Source of the DNA: Novosphingobium silvae
GTDB lineage: Bacteria; Pseudomonadota; Alphaproteobacteria; Sphingomonadales; Sphingomonadaceae
Assembly: GCF_009856825.1 (NCBI RefSeq)
Contig: NZ_WVTD01000009.1
Coordinates: forward strand, 1 to 64,000
Reading direction: 5' to 3'
Length of the DNA stretch: 64,000 nucleotides
Shown: positions 27,358 to 35,447 of the stretch, piece by piece
Layout: the number at the start of each line of letters is the position of its first letter
Numbering within the stretch: position 1 is the stretch's first letter
Notes under the pieces: model-generated
What the model was told of the DNA's origin: nothing
The model's input: the letters and a program-made list of their open reading frames with translations, nothing else
Databases searched by the model: none
Position numbers and translations under genes: made by a program

Positions 27358-29331
27358 ATGCGAATGACGGAAGCGGTGGGCAAGGCTGCAGGAGGGGCGG
27401 CCACCGCCAGGGAACTGACCTTTCGCGGCATCGCGCTCGGCGGGGCCATCACCCTGCTGTTCACTGCCGCCAACGTCTATCTCGGCCTCAAGGTCGGCCT
27501 GACGTTCGCGACATCGATCCCAGCGGCGGTCATTTCGATGGCGATCCTGCGCGTGTTTCGCGACTCGACGATCTGGGAGAACAACATAGTCCAGACCGTG
27601 GCGAGCGCTGCGGGAACCCTGGCGGCGATCATCTTCGTGCTGCCGGGGCTGGTCATGATCGGGTGGTGGCAGGGCTTTCCTTACTGGACGACAGCCGCGA
27701 TCACCGGAACTGGCGGCATCCTGGGCGTCCTGTTCTCGGTCCCGCTGCGCCGTGCGCTCGTGGTGGACACGCCGCTTCCCTATCCCGAGGGCCATGCAGC
27801 AGCCGAAGTGCTGCGCGTCGGTTCAGGATCGCGCGAAGGGGCGGAGGAAAGCGCCAAGGGCCTGTCGGTGCTGGTGTGGAACGCGCTGGCATCGGTAGGC
27901 TTCGCAGTGCTGACGCAGACCCGCCTCGTCGCCGGCGAGGCGGCCGTGTGGTTCCGCACCGGCGCGGGCGCCACGGGCATTTCGGGCGGGCTCTCGTTTG
28001 CGCTGCTGGGTGTCGGCCACCTCGTCGGGCTCTCGGTGGGCATGGCGATGTTCCTGGGCCTTGCCGTCGGCTGGTGGGTGCTGCTTCCCCTCCTTACCGC
28101 ACAGGCGCCGCAGGCGGGCGATCTCGCCGCGTGGGCAGGCGGCATATTCTCCTCGGAGGTGCGCTTCTTCGGTGCCGGCGTCATCGGTGTCGCTGCCGTG
28201 TGGACGCTGCTGCGGATCGCCGGTCCCGTGGTGGGCGGCGTGCGTTCCGCCATCGCCGCGAGCAGGGCCCGCAACGCAGGCCACGCCCTCGCGCTCGAAG
28301 AACGCGACCTGCCGATTTCGGGCGTCCTGCTCGGCTCTCTCGCCATGCTGGTGCCGATCGCGATCCTGTTGTGGAGCGTCATCGCCGGTGGACCGCTGGC
28401 CGGCAGCGAGGCAGTGCTGATCGCAGGCGCAGTCGTCTTCGTGGTGGTCTTCGGCCTGCTGATCGCGGCCGTCTGCGGTTACATGGCCGGCCTCATCGGC
28501 GCGTCCAACTCGCCGGTCTCGGGCATCGGGATCCTGTCGGTAGTGGCCGCGTCGCTCATGCTGGTGGGTCTTTTCGGACGGGACCAGGACGCGGGCACCA
28601 CCGAGGCGCTGGTCGCCTATGCGCTCATCGTGACCGGGGTGGTCTTCGGCGTGGCGACGATCTCGAACGACAACCTGCAGGATCTCAAGACCGGCCAGCT
28701 CGTGGGCGCGACGCCGTGGAAGCAGCAGGTCGCGCTGGTGATCGGGGTGGTGTTCGGCTCCCTCGTCATTCCTCCCGTGCTGGACCTGCTCAACACCGCC
28801 TTCGGGTTCGCAGGGGCGCCTGGCGCTGGGCCCAATGCCCTTCCCGCCCCGCAGGCCGCGCTGATCTCGGCACTGGCGAAGGGCGTGCTCGGCGGCGATC
28901 TCAACTGGACGATGATCGGCTGGGGCGCGGCTGCGGGAGTGTGCTTCATCGTCCTTGACGAGGTGCTGGGGCGGCTGGGCAAGCTGCGTCTGCCGCCGCT
29001 CGGCGTGGGCATCGGCATCTACCTGCCGATGAGCGCGATCCTGCCGGTCGTGATCGGCTCGGTAATCGGCCATTTCTACGAGGCGTGGGCAGACCGGCGC
29101 CACGATGCCGAATTCGCCCGGAGGATGGGCGTGCTCACGGCGACAGGCCTCATCGTGGGAGAAAGCCTCTGGGGCGTCGCCTTCGCGGGCATCGTCGCGG
29201 CTTCGGGCAGCGACGCGCCCATGGCACTCGTGGGGGATGGCTTCGCCACGCCTGCGCTGGTGGGCGGGACGATCCTGTTCCTGGCGCTGACCGCCCTCCT
29301 TTACCGCCGCACGCGCAAGCTGGTGGGCTGA
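27358..29331 (+). CDS. OPT family oligopeptide transporter
   Basis: The 657-residue product is a polytopic membrane protein with about 14-16 spans. The N-terminal LTFRGIALGGAITLLFTAAN and YLGLKVGLTFATSIPAAVIS match bacterial OPT transporters. NNIVQTVASAAGTLAAIIFV, PYPEGHAAAEVL and GLIGASNSPVSGIGILSV are also family blocks. It imports oligopeptides or metal chelates; the substrate is unknown. ATG codons at 27358 and 27364 are equally likely starts. It is followed by a bidirectional terminator. Confidence 0.92.
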   Translation: MRMTEAVGKAAGGAATARELTFRGIALGGAITLLFTAANVYLGLKVGLTFATSIPAAVISMAILRVFRDSTIWENNIVQTVASAAGTLAAIIFVLPGLVMIGWWQGFPYWTTAAITGTGGILGVLFSVPLRRALVVDTPLPYPEGHAAAEVLRVGSGSREGAEESAKGLSVLVWNALASVGFAVLTQTRLVAGEAAVWFRTGAGATGISGGLSFALLGVGHLVGLSVGMAMFLGLAVGWWVLLPLLTAQAPQAGDLAAWAGGIFSSEVRFFGAGVIGVAAVWTLLRIAGPVVGGVRSAIAASRARNAGHALALEERDLPISGVLLGSLAMLVPIAILLWSVIAGGPLAGSEAVLIAGAVVFVVVFGLLIAAVCGYMAGLIGASNSPVSGIGILSVVAASLMLVGLFGRDQDAGTTEALVAYALIVTGVVFGVATISNDNLQDLKTGQLVGATPWKQQVALVIGVVFGSLVIPPVLDLLNTAFGFAGAPGAGPNALPAPQAALISALAKGVLGGDLNWTMIGWGAAAGVCFIVLDEVLGRLGKLRLPPLGVGIGIYLPMSAILPVVIGSVIGHFYEAWADRRHDAEFARRMGVLTATGLIVGESLWGVAFAGIVAASGSDAPMALVGDGFATPALVGGTILFLALTALLYRRTRKLVG

Positions 29332-29350
29332 GCCGGGAGTTCCGGGGAGA

Positions 29351-29383
29351 CGAAGGCGCTGCCGAGAGCGGCAGCGCGCTTCG
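29351..29383. terminator. Bidirectional terminator between OPT and the acetylesterase-like gene
   Basis: A 9-bp perfect stem (GCGCTGCCG and CGGCAGCGC, loop AGAG) extended by CGAAG and CTTCG with one bulged base lies between two convergent genes. It should end both transcripts and marks the left edge of the pectin locus. Confidence 0.7.
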
Positions 29384-29389
29384 AACGGA

Positions 29390-30388
29390 TCAGGCGAAAC
29401 CGACCGTGCGGGCCCATGCGCGCCAGAGGTCCGGCCAGGCCTCCACCGGCTTGCCGATCGCGCGGCGAAGGCCAAAGCCGTGGCCGCCATGCGCGAAGAG
29501 GTGCGTTTCGACCGGCACCTGGCGTGCCTTCAGCGCGGCACGCATGCGCACCGTGTTCTCGGCCGGCACGACATCGTCGTCTTCGGCGTGGAGCAGGAAG
29601 TGCGGCGGAGCGTCAACGGGTACGTTCCTGTCGGGCGAGTGCATGGCCTCGAGTGAAGAGGACGGCGCCGCCCCCAGCAGCAGGCTGCGCGAGCCGGGAT
29701 GGGCGATGCCTGGGTCCATGCTGACGACGGGATAGATCGGCGCCGCGCAGAAAGGCCTTGCCGACAGCCTGTCGGCCGCGTCCACCGGGTCATGGACTGT
29801 GGCCGCGAACCGGGCCGCCAGATCGGCGCAGAGGTGCCCGCCCGCCGAAAAGCCCATGGCCGCCACGCGCTCCGGATCGATGGCGAAGTCGCGGGCACGG
29901 TGGCGGATGAGACGCATGGCACGCTGGGCATCGACCAGCGGCGTGTCGGGACCGCTCGACCATCCTTCGCCCGGAAGGCGGTAGAAGAGCACGAAGGCGG
30001 TGAAGCCCCGGGCGGTCAGCCAGCGGGCGATCTCGTAGCCTTCCTTGTCTACGACGATCCACTTGTAGCCGCCGCCGGGCGTGATCATGACGGCGGCGCC
30101 GTTCGGGCGGTCGGGGCGGAATACCGCCATGCGGGGAGATGTGATGCCCCTGACCGAGCGGTCGGTGACGAGGGCATCGGTCGAGCGCTCGTCGACCGTC
30201 TCGGCAAGGGGAGCAGCGAGCCGGGCGGGCGGCCCCTTGGGCCAGAGGTCGATCGTCTCGGTTGGCTGCGGCAGGCCGGGGGGCAGGGCCGTGGAGGCTG
30301 CGGGTGGCGGCGTCTGCGCTCCGGCTCGCGGGGAAAGTCCGGCAGCGGCCAGCGATCCGGCGATCAGCGTCCTGCGGTCAAGCTCCAA
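29390..30388 (-). CDS. Secreted alpha/beta hydrolase, acetylesterase-like
   Basis: The 332-residue product has a twin-arginine-like signal (MELDRRTLIAGSLAAAGLSP) and an alpha/beta hydrolase domain with AVMITPGGGYKWIVVDKEGY as the oxyanion region. The nucleophile lies in AAMGFSAGGHLCADLA, Asp in LHAEDDDVVPAEN, and His in FAHGGHGFGLRR. This pattern is that of BD-FAE or acetylxylan-esterase-type carbohydrate esterases, many of which sit in polysaccharide loci. Here it lies beside a TonB receptor and a pectate lyase, so removal of acetyl groups from pectin fragments in the periplasm is a reasonable inference. It is separated from the receptor gene by a terminator. Confidence 0.8.
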   Translation of the reverse strand: MELDRRTLIAGSLAAAGLSPRAGAQTPPPAASTALPPGLPQPTETIDLWPKGPPARLAAPLAETVDERSTDALVTDRSVRGITSPRMAVFRPDRPNGAAVMITPGGGYKWIVVDKEGYEIARWLTARGFTAFVLFYRLPGEGWSSGPDTPLVDAQRAMRLIRHRARDFAIDPERVAAMGFSAGGHLCADLAARFAATVHDPVDAADRLSARPFCAAPIYPVVSMDPGIAHPGSRSLLLGAAPSSSLEAMHSPDRNVPVDAPPHFLLHAEDDDVVPAENTVRMRAALKARQVPVETHLFAHGGHGFGLRRAIGKPVEAWPDLWRAWARTVGFA

Positions 30389-30416
30389 GGCCGTAGTCCC
30401 GTGCGTGTCGGTGAAG

Positions 30417-30450
30417 TGAAAAGGAGCGCGGCCCTTGCGGGTCGCGCTCC
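30417..30450 (-). terminator. Intrinsic terminator after the TonB-dependent receptor gene
   Basis: Read on the minus strand, GGAGCGCG and CGCGCTCC form a stem with a GCAA tetraloop region (one A-C mismatch) directly followed by TTTTC. It sits 12 bases after the receptor stop codon and fits a classic intrinsic terminator. Confidence 0.8.
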
Positions 30451-30461
30451 AGTCGGAGGGA

Positions 30462-33371
30462 TCAGATCTTGGCGCGCGCGCCGAACAGGATCGTGCGGCC
30501 GAAGTGGTTGTTCTCGTAGTTGCGCTGCGCGTAGATGTCGTTGGTGCGGTAGCGGTACTCGTCGGTCAGGTTGTTGCCGTCGATCGAGAGTTCCAGCCAT
30601 TCGGTGGCCTTGTAGCGGATTGCCGCATCCACGCTGGTGTACGAGCCGTACCCTTCGAAGATGTTGCCCGTGGCGCTGGTGGCATCGCTGAAGGGCCCGC
30701 GATAGCTGACCGAGCCGCGGATCGAGAACTTGCCGTCGTCGTAGTAGAGCGTCGCGTTCCAGGCCTTCTCCGACACGCCGAGGAGCGTGTTGTTGTAGAT
30801 CGCCGAGACGCCGGTGAGACCGCAGGCGCCCGTCGTGGGATTGCGGGTGCAGGCCGTGACCGCCGGGCCGGTGATCTGGTAGTCGGCGCTGCTGTCGATG
30901 AAGGTGGCGTTGCCCTGGAAGCCGGTGTGCCTCAGGAGGCCCGGCAGGAACGTGAACGGCAGCTGCAGGGCAACCTCGACGCCCTTGAGCGTGGCACCCT
31001 CGCCATTGACCTGCGAGGAGACTACGTACTCCTGGTTGGGGTCGTAGTTGAGGTAGGCGGGCGTGCTGGTACCCAGCACATCGCGCCCGAGGCCGAGCTG
31101 CGGCAGCGTCGCCGTATAGGTGCCGGCAACCGGGAAGCTCTCGATCTTCTTGATGAAGCCCGCGACCGAGATCAGCGACTGCGGCGCGAAGTACCATTCC
31201 ACAGAGGCGTCGAAGTTGGTGGCGCGGAACGGATCGAGGAACGGGTTGCCGAACGTCACGCGGTAGTTGAAGCCGTCCACCGAGCCGCCCGGATTGAGGT
31301 TGCCGAGCGACGGACGGGTGATGACCTTGGCGATCGCGCCTCGCACGATCACGTCGGAGTGCGGGTAGAACGCAAGGTTCATCGACGGCAGCCAGTCGTC
31401 GTAGGTCCGCTCGACAGTGGCCGCCACCCCGGCGGTATAACCCGTCGAAGTCTGCTTGGTATGCGCATAGCGCACGCCTGCGTTGCCTGCGAACTCCAGA
31501 CCGAAGATCTCGCCCTTCACGTCGAACTGGACATAGCCGCCCGAAGTCTCCTCGCGCACGCGGCGGCTGTTGCCCAGGTCCTCCATGGCGGTGCGCCCAT
31601 AGAGGTTGGTGTAGTCGGCCGCCTTGTCGATGTCGGCCACCAGCCACGAACTGGTGGTACCGCCGGGCTGGCCTGCATCGCCAAGCTCGATCAGGCGCGA
31701 GAAGTCTGCGAGTACGGGCAGGCCGTAGACGCTCGACGAGCAGGTCACCTGGCCCAGGATCAGGTCCGGCTGGCCGTTGGCGGCGCAGGCCGCCGTGTCA
31801 CGCATGAACAACTGGGTGCGGAAGTCGTAGCGGCGCCACACGGCGCCTGCCTTCACGGTGAAGCCTTCCGTCATGTCCCATTCGGTGCGCAGCTGCGCGG
31901 TCTTGAACCGGTTCTTGACGTAGGAGGGACGGTCACGGATTTCGGCAAGCTGGAAGCTGGCCGGGTTCGTCACGTCGAGGTCGTAGCTGAGGACCGGCGA
32001 CTTCATGTCGGAATAATCGAAGCTGAAGCCGTTGGCGTTGCGGTTGTCGTAGGCGAACGTCGTCTCGACGGGGATGTCGGCGTTCGACTGCGAGAAGCCG
32101 CCGAGCGCGGTGAACCGGAAAGTGTCGGTGATCTCCTGGTCCCAGGTCGCGCCCACCTGGTAGAACTCGGTTTCCGACTTGCGCAGATAGCTTTCGGTGC
32201 GGACCCAGGCGTTGTTGTATGTGCCGGCGATCATGGACCCGCTATCGTCGTAGACCGGGTTCACGAGGTTGAAGCGGCGTTCGTTGGAACGGGCGAGAAC
32301 TTCTAGCCACTGCTCCTTGCGGTCTTCCTTGAACGAGGAATAGAGCCCGTCGATCGAAAGCTTGGTGCGGTCGGTCGGCTCGAACTGGATCGAGCCCGTC
32401 AGGCCGAGGCGACGGCGATCATGCTCCACCTTGCCGTAGCGCGGGATGCGTGCGTGGAACGAGAGCGCTGCCGCGTCGCAAGCCTCGGAAGGACGGTAGC
32501 CGCCGCCCGAGTTGACCGGGCTGCCGCCGGTCGGGCCAACATCCGAGTAGAAGCAGGGCGTGCCGTTCACCGAGTTGAAGTAGGCCTGCGCCCAGCGCAC
32601 CGTGTTGTTGCCGGTCTCCAGCGTGTCGGTGTGGGAGTAGGCGGCCGAAAGGTTGACGCCGAAAGTGCCGGCATCGTTCCGCCACGAGAGGAGACCGGCG
32701 ACGCGCGGCCCGACGTTGTCCGACAGGTCGTTGTACGAACCCTGCACGTTGAGCACGCCGGTGAAGCCCGCCTTGCCCGCCAGCGGGTTGCCGGTGTTGA
32801 GGTCGACCACCGCGCCCAGCGAACCCTCGTCAAGGCTTGCCTCGGCGGTCTTGTGGACGACGAGGCTGCTGAACAGTTCCGAGGCGAAGACGTTGAAGTC
32901 GAACGCGCGGTCGCGGTTTGCCGAGGCGCCGTCGGAGCTGGTTGCGATTGTCTCGAGGCCATTGACGCGCACGCGGGTGAACTGCGCGCCGAGTCCGCGA
33001 ACGGTGATCGCGCGGCCTTCGCCGCCGTCGCGCTGGATCGAGATGCCGGGGATGCGCTGAAGCGATTCGGCAAGGTTCTGGTCGGGGAACTTGGCCATGT
33101 CCTCGGCAACCACGGCGTCGACGGCCGAGATCGCCTCGCGCTTCACGTTGAGCGCGGCCTGCAGCGATTGGCGGAAGCCGGTGACCACGATCTCCTCGGC
33201 GGTCGCCTGGTCAAGGGCCGCAGCCTGCGCATTGGCCTGGGCCGCGGCGTCGGTGGCGGTGCCGGTCGTTCCCGTCGCGTCCTGGGCCAGAGCCACGTGT
33301 GGCATGGCCAAGGCGCTGCCGGCGAAAAGAGCGGCTTTCAAAAGCGAAATTCCCGTAACATGCTGGCGCAT
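30462..33371 (-). CDS. TonB-dependent receptor for pectin-derived oligosaccharides
   Basis: The 969-residue outer-membrane protein has a signal peptide ending near residue 29 (PHVALAQ), then a TonB-box-like EEIVVTGFRQSLQAALNVKR and the plug domain (NLAESLQRIPGISIQRDGGE, ITVRGLGAQFTRVRVNGLET). The barrel ends in the aromatic-terminated NHFGRTILFGARAKI. It belongs to the large receptors that import glycans in sphingomonads and Caulobacter. The substrate is inferred from the neighbouring pectate lyase, KduI/KduD and KdgK genes. A LacI-type operator lies 33 bases upstream of the start, so induction by a hexuronate signal is likely. Confidence 0.93.
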   Translation of the reverse strand: MRQHVTGISLLKAALFAGSALAMPHVALAQDATGTTGTATDAAAQANAQAAALDQATAEEIVVTGFRQSLQAALNVKREAISAVDAVVAEDMAKFPDQNLAESLQRIPGISIQRDGGEGRAITVRGLGAQFTRVRVNGLETIATSSDGASANRDRAFDFNVFASELFSSLVVHKTAEASLDEGSLGAVVDLNTGNPLAGKAGFTGVLNVQGSYNDLSDNVGPRVAGLLSWRNDAGTFGVNLSAAYSHTDTLETGNNTVRWAQAYFNSVNGTPCFYSDVGPTGGSPVNSGGGYRPSEACDAAALSFHARIPRYGKVEHDRRRLGLTGSIQFEPTDRTKLSIDGLYSSFKEDRKEQWLEVLARSNERRFNLVNPVYDDSGSMIAGTYNNAWVRTESYLRKSETEFYQVGATWDQEITDTFRFTALGGFSQSNADIPVETTFAYDNRNANGFSFDYSDMKSPVLSYDLDVTNPASFQLAEIRDRPSYVKNRFKTAQLRTEWDMTEGFTVKAGAVWRRYDFRTQLFMRDTAACAANGQPDLILGQVTCSSSVYGLPVLADFSRLIELGDAGQPGGTTSSWLVADIDKAADYTNLYGRTAMEDLGNSRRVREETSGGYVQFDVKGEIFGLEFAGNAGVRYAHTKQTSTGYTAGVAATVERTYDDWLPSMNLAFYPHSDVIVRGAIAKVITRPSLGNLNPGGSVDGFNYRVTFGNPFLDPFRATNFDASVEWYFAPQSLISVAGFIKKIESFPVAGTYTATLPQLGLGRDVLGTSTPAYLNYDPNQEYVVSSQVNGEGATLKGVEVALQLPFTFLPGLLRHTGFQGNATFIDSSADYQITGPAVTACTRNPTTGACGLTGVSAIYNNTLLGVSEKAWNATLYYDDGKFSIRGSVSYRGPFSDATSATGNIFEGYGSYTSVDAAIRYKATEWLELSIDGNNLTDEYRYRTNDIYAQRNYENNHFGRTILFGARAKI

Positions 33372-33403
33372 GGCAACATCCCCTCACGGCCGCTTCGGCC
33401 TAT

Positions 33404-33417
33404 TGATACCGGTGTCA
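33404..33417. promoter_or_regulatory. LacI-type operator upstream of the TonB receptor
   Basis: TGATACCGGTGTCA is one of five near-identical sites in the locus sharing the ACCGGT core. It lies 33 bases before the receptor start, where a bound repressor would block transcription. Confidence 0.65.
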
Positions 33418-33536
33418 GGAAAGGGCGTGTCAACGCGCGCTCCGTTCCGGCACCTCACTCCCGCTCCCAAAAGGGAGCACTCCGGACAGTCGCCCCGACC
33501 ATCCCACCTGTTCCGAAGTTCGTCCTTGCGAGCAGC

Positions 33537-33550
33537 GGTAACCGGTGTCA
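33537..33550. promoter_or_regulatory. LacI-type operator upstream of the pectate lyase
   Basis: GGTAACCGGTGTCA is the second operator copy, 60 bases before the lyase start. It overlaps by four bases a separate perfect palindrome, GTCATCAATTGATGAC. Confidence 0.65.
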
Positions 33551-33562
33551 TCAATTGATGAC
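33547..33562. promoter_or_regulatory. Perfect 16-bp palindrome, possible second operator
   Basis: GTCATCAATTGATGAC is an exact palindrome overlapping the LacI-type site upstream of the lyase. Its form suits a GntR-type dimer, but no GntR gene lies in the window. It may also be a chance feature. Confidence 0.4.
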
Positions 33563-33609
33563 GCAGGCGGGTCGCCCTGTCAAGAACCTCTGCCATTGGG
33601 AGATGATCA

Positions 33610-34959
33610 GTGAAGATCGGTGGGCTTGGAAGCCGTTTTGTTCTTACGTTTCTTGCGTTTGCCATGGTGCCGGACGCCGCATGGGCGGCCTACAAGGATC
33701 CCACGGCAGGGGGTGACGGCGGCCGTATCATCCGTGTCACCACGCTGGCGAAGGATGGCCCCGGATCGCTGAAGGCGGCCATCGAGGCAAAGGGCAAGCG
33801 CGTCGTCGTCTTTGAGGTCGGCGGGGTCATCGACCTCGAGCGCTCGATTCTCGACATCGAGGAGCCCTACCTCACCATCGCCGGCCAGACGGCGCCCTCT
33901 CCGGGGATCACCATCATCCGGGGCGGCATCGATCTCAAGGGCCATGACGTGAAGATTAGCCACATCCGGGTCATGACCGGCGTGGACGGCCAGGCCAAGC
34001 GCTCCGGCTGGGAGGCCGACGCCTTCTCAACGGTCGCGGCGCACAACGTTGTGGTGGAGCACTGCAGCTTCCTGTGGGCGATCGACGAGAACATGTCGAC
34101 CTCCGGGCCCCGCTTTAAGGGCCAGACCCTTGCGGACTGGCGCGCGGGGACGAGCCACGACATCGTCTTCCGCGAGAACCTCGCCGCCGAGGGCCTCGCC
34201 GACGCGAGCCATCCGAAGGGAGAGCATTCCAAGGGCACGCTGATCCACGACAACGCGACCGGCATCACGCTCTACCGCAACGTCTATGCCCACAACATGG
34301 AGCGCTCGCCGCTGGTGAAAGGCGGGGCGCAGGTGCTGATGGTCAACAACATGATCTACGATCCGGGCCGCAAGGCGGTGCACTACAACCTCATGAACCT
34401 GGAGTGGAAAGGGCACGAGTATGTGACCGGCGAGATCACTGCCGTGGGCAACGTCATGCGGGGCGGAAACTCCACCTCGAAGGGCCTGCCGTTCCTCATG
34501 CTTGGCGGTGACGGCGATCTTGCCTACTTCGGCAAGGACAACGTGAACGTCGACCGGTGGGGCAAGCCGGCGCCGATGTTCGGTCGCTACGGCGAGACCA
34601 AGGCCAAGCTCATCGAGAAGTCCGCGCCGCTCGCCTCGCTGGACGGGCTCAAGGTCATGCCCTCGGCCGAACTCGAGACCAGCCTGCTCGCCTCAGTGGG
34701 GGCGCGTCCCTGGGACCGGGCGCCCGACGACATTCGCGTCCTCTTCTTCGTCGCCGAAGGGCGCGGCGAGATCATCGACGACGAAAAGGTCGTCGGCGGA
34801 TACCCGCATTCGGTGGAAACACGCGCGCCCTTCGTGGAGAAGGACTGGAACATCGCCACTATGACGCCGAGGTCCGGGCGCTATCCCGGCCAGCAGGAGG
34901 AGGCGCAGGAGAAGCTGTCCGGCCGCGACCGCCAGATGCGCGACGGGAAGGCGAAGTGA
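33610..34959 (+). CDS. Secreted pectate lyase (PL1-like beta-helix)
   Basis: The 449-residue product has a signal peptide (FVLTFLAFAMVPDAAWAA) and a right-handed beta-helix pectate lyase domain. Visible blocks are GPGSLKAAIEAKGKRVVVFE, GVIDLERSILDIEEPYLTIA, and the HCSFLWAIDENMS stretch with the calcium-binding Asp/Glu residues. GNVMRGGNSTSKG follows. It cleaves polygalacturonate by beta-elimination at or outside the cell surface. The GTG start at 33610 follows GGGAG at 33596-33600. Expression is probably controlled by the operator and palindrome just upstream. The end overlaps the secreted cupin gene as GTGA. Confidence 0.88.
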   Translation: MKIGGLGSRFVLTFLAFAMVPDAAWAAYKDPTAGGDGGRIIRVTTLAKDGPGSLKAAIEAKGKRVVVFEVGGVIDLERSILDIEEPYLTIAGQTAPSPGITIIRGGIDLKGHDVKISHIRVMTGVDGQAKRSGWEADAFSTVAAHNVVVEHCSFLWAIDENMSTSGPRFKGQTLADWRAGTSHDIVFRENLAAEGLADASHPKGEHSKGTLIHDNATGITLYRNVYAHNMERSPLVKGGAQVLMVNNMIYDPGRKAVHYNLMNLEWKGHEYVTGEITAVGNVMRGGNSTSKGLPFLMLGGDGDLAYFGKDNVNVDRWGKPAPMFGRYGETKAKLIEKSAPLASLDGLKVMPSAELETSLLASVGARPWDRAPDDIRVLFFVAEGRGEIIDDEKVVGGYPHSVETRAPFVEKDWNIATMTPRSGRYPGQQEEAQEKLSGRDRQMRDGKAK

Positions 34960-35396
34960 TCGCCGTCGCGCTTGTGCTCGCAGCGGCAGCGGCTCCGGGC
35001 TTGCCGGCTCCCGCGACGGCCGCTCCGCCGATGGCGGTCATCGACGAGCGCGACACCGTTCGGGAGGAAGCCCCGCCCCATGGCGCGATAGGGATGAGCA
35101 CCGCCTACCGCATCTCCGATGCCGCCCCGGCGCCCCGGGCCATGGAGTTTCGCCGCCGGGTTCTCCATGTGGATGCGGCCATCGGCGAACATCCGATCGA
35201 CCACGACGAAGTCTACTACGTCACCTCCGGCGAAGGGGAGGTCGTGTCCGATGGACGGCGCGCACGGCTGAGGCCCGGCATGGCCGCCTACCTCTACCGC
35301 GGTGCCGTGGTGGGCATCCGGCAGAAGGGGAAGGAGCCGCTGTCGCTCATCATCGCCTACCCGAACCCGCCCGGCGCTCTGGCGAAAGGCAGGTAA
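34956..35396 (+). CDS. Secreted cupin domain protein, possibly KdgF-like
   Basis: The 146-residue product starts at a GTG overlapping the lyase stop (GTGA). A hydrophobic signal (ALVLAAAAAPGLPAPATAAP) is followed by a single cupin fold with HPIDHDEVYYVTSGEGEVVS and LRPGMAAYLYRGAVVGIRQK. The family HxH metal motif is replaced by HPIDH, so metal binding is uncertain. Cytoplasmic KdgF cupins open 4,5-unsaturated uronates from pectin; this protein may do a similar job in the periplasm, but it could also be a carbohydrate-binding or sensing protein. The tight coupling to the lyase gives the main clue. Confidence 0.7.
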   Translation: MIAVALVLAAAAAPGLPAPATAAPPMAVIDERDTVREEAPPHGAIGMSTAYRISDAAPAPRAMEFRRRVLHVDAAIGEHPIDHDEVYYVTSGEGEVVSDGRRARLRPGMAAYLYRGAVVGIRQKGKEPLSLIIAYPNPPGALAKGR

Positions 35397-35447
35397 GGGA
35401 CTAGGCCGACCGGGGCGATCCGGCCTGCTCGGGCTTCGGGCAGCGGG

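Noticed and set aside
27823..29490. A 555-codon frame antisense to the OPT transporter
   Set aside because: His/Asp/Arg-rich shadow with no family; the membrane protein is the real gene.
30435..32306. A 623-codon frame antisense to the TonB receptor gene
   Set aside because: The composition is Arg/Val/Ala shadow sequence with no domain, while the receptor is well supported.
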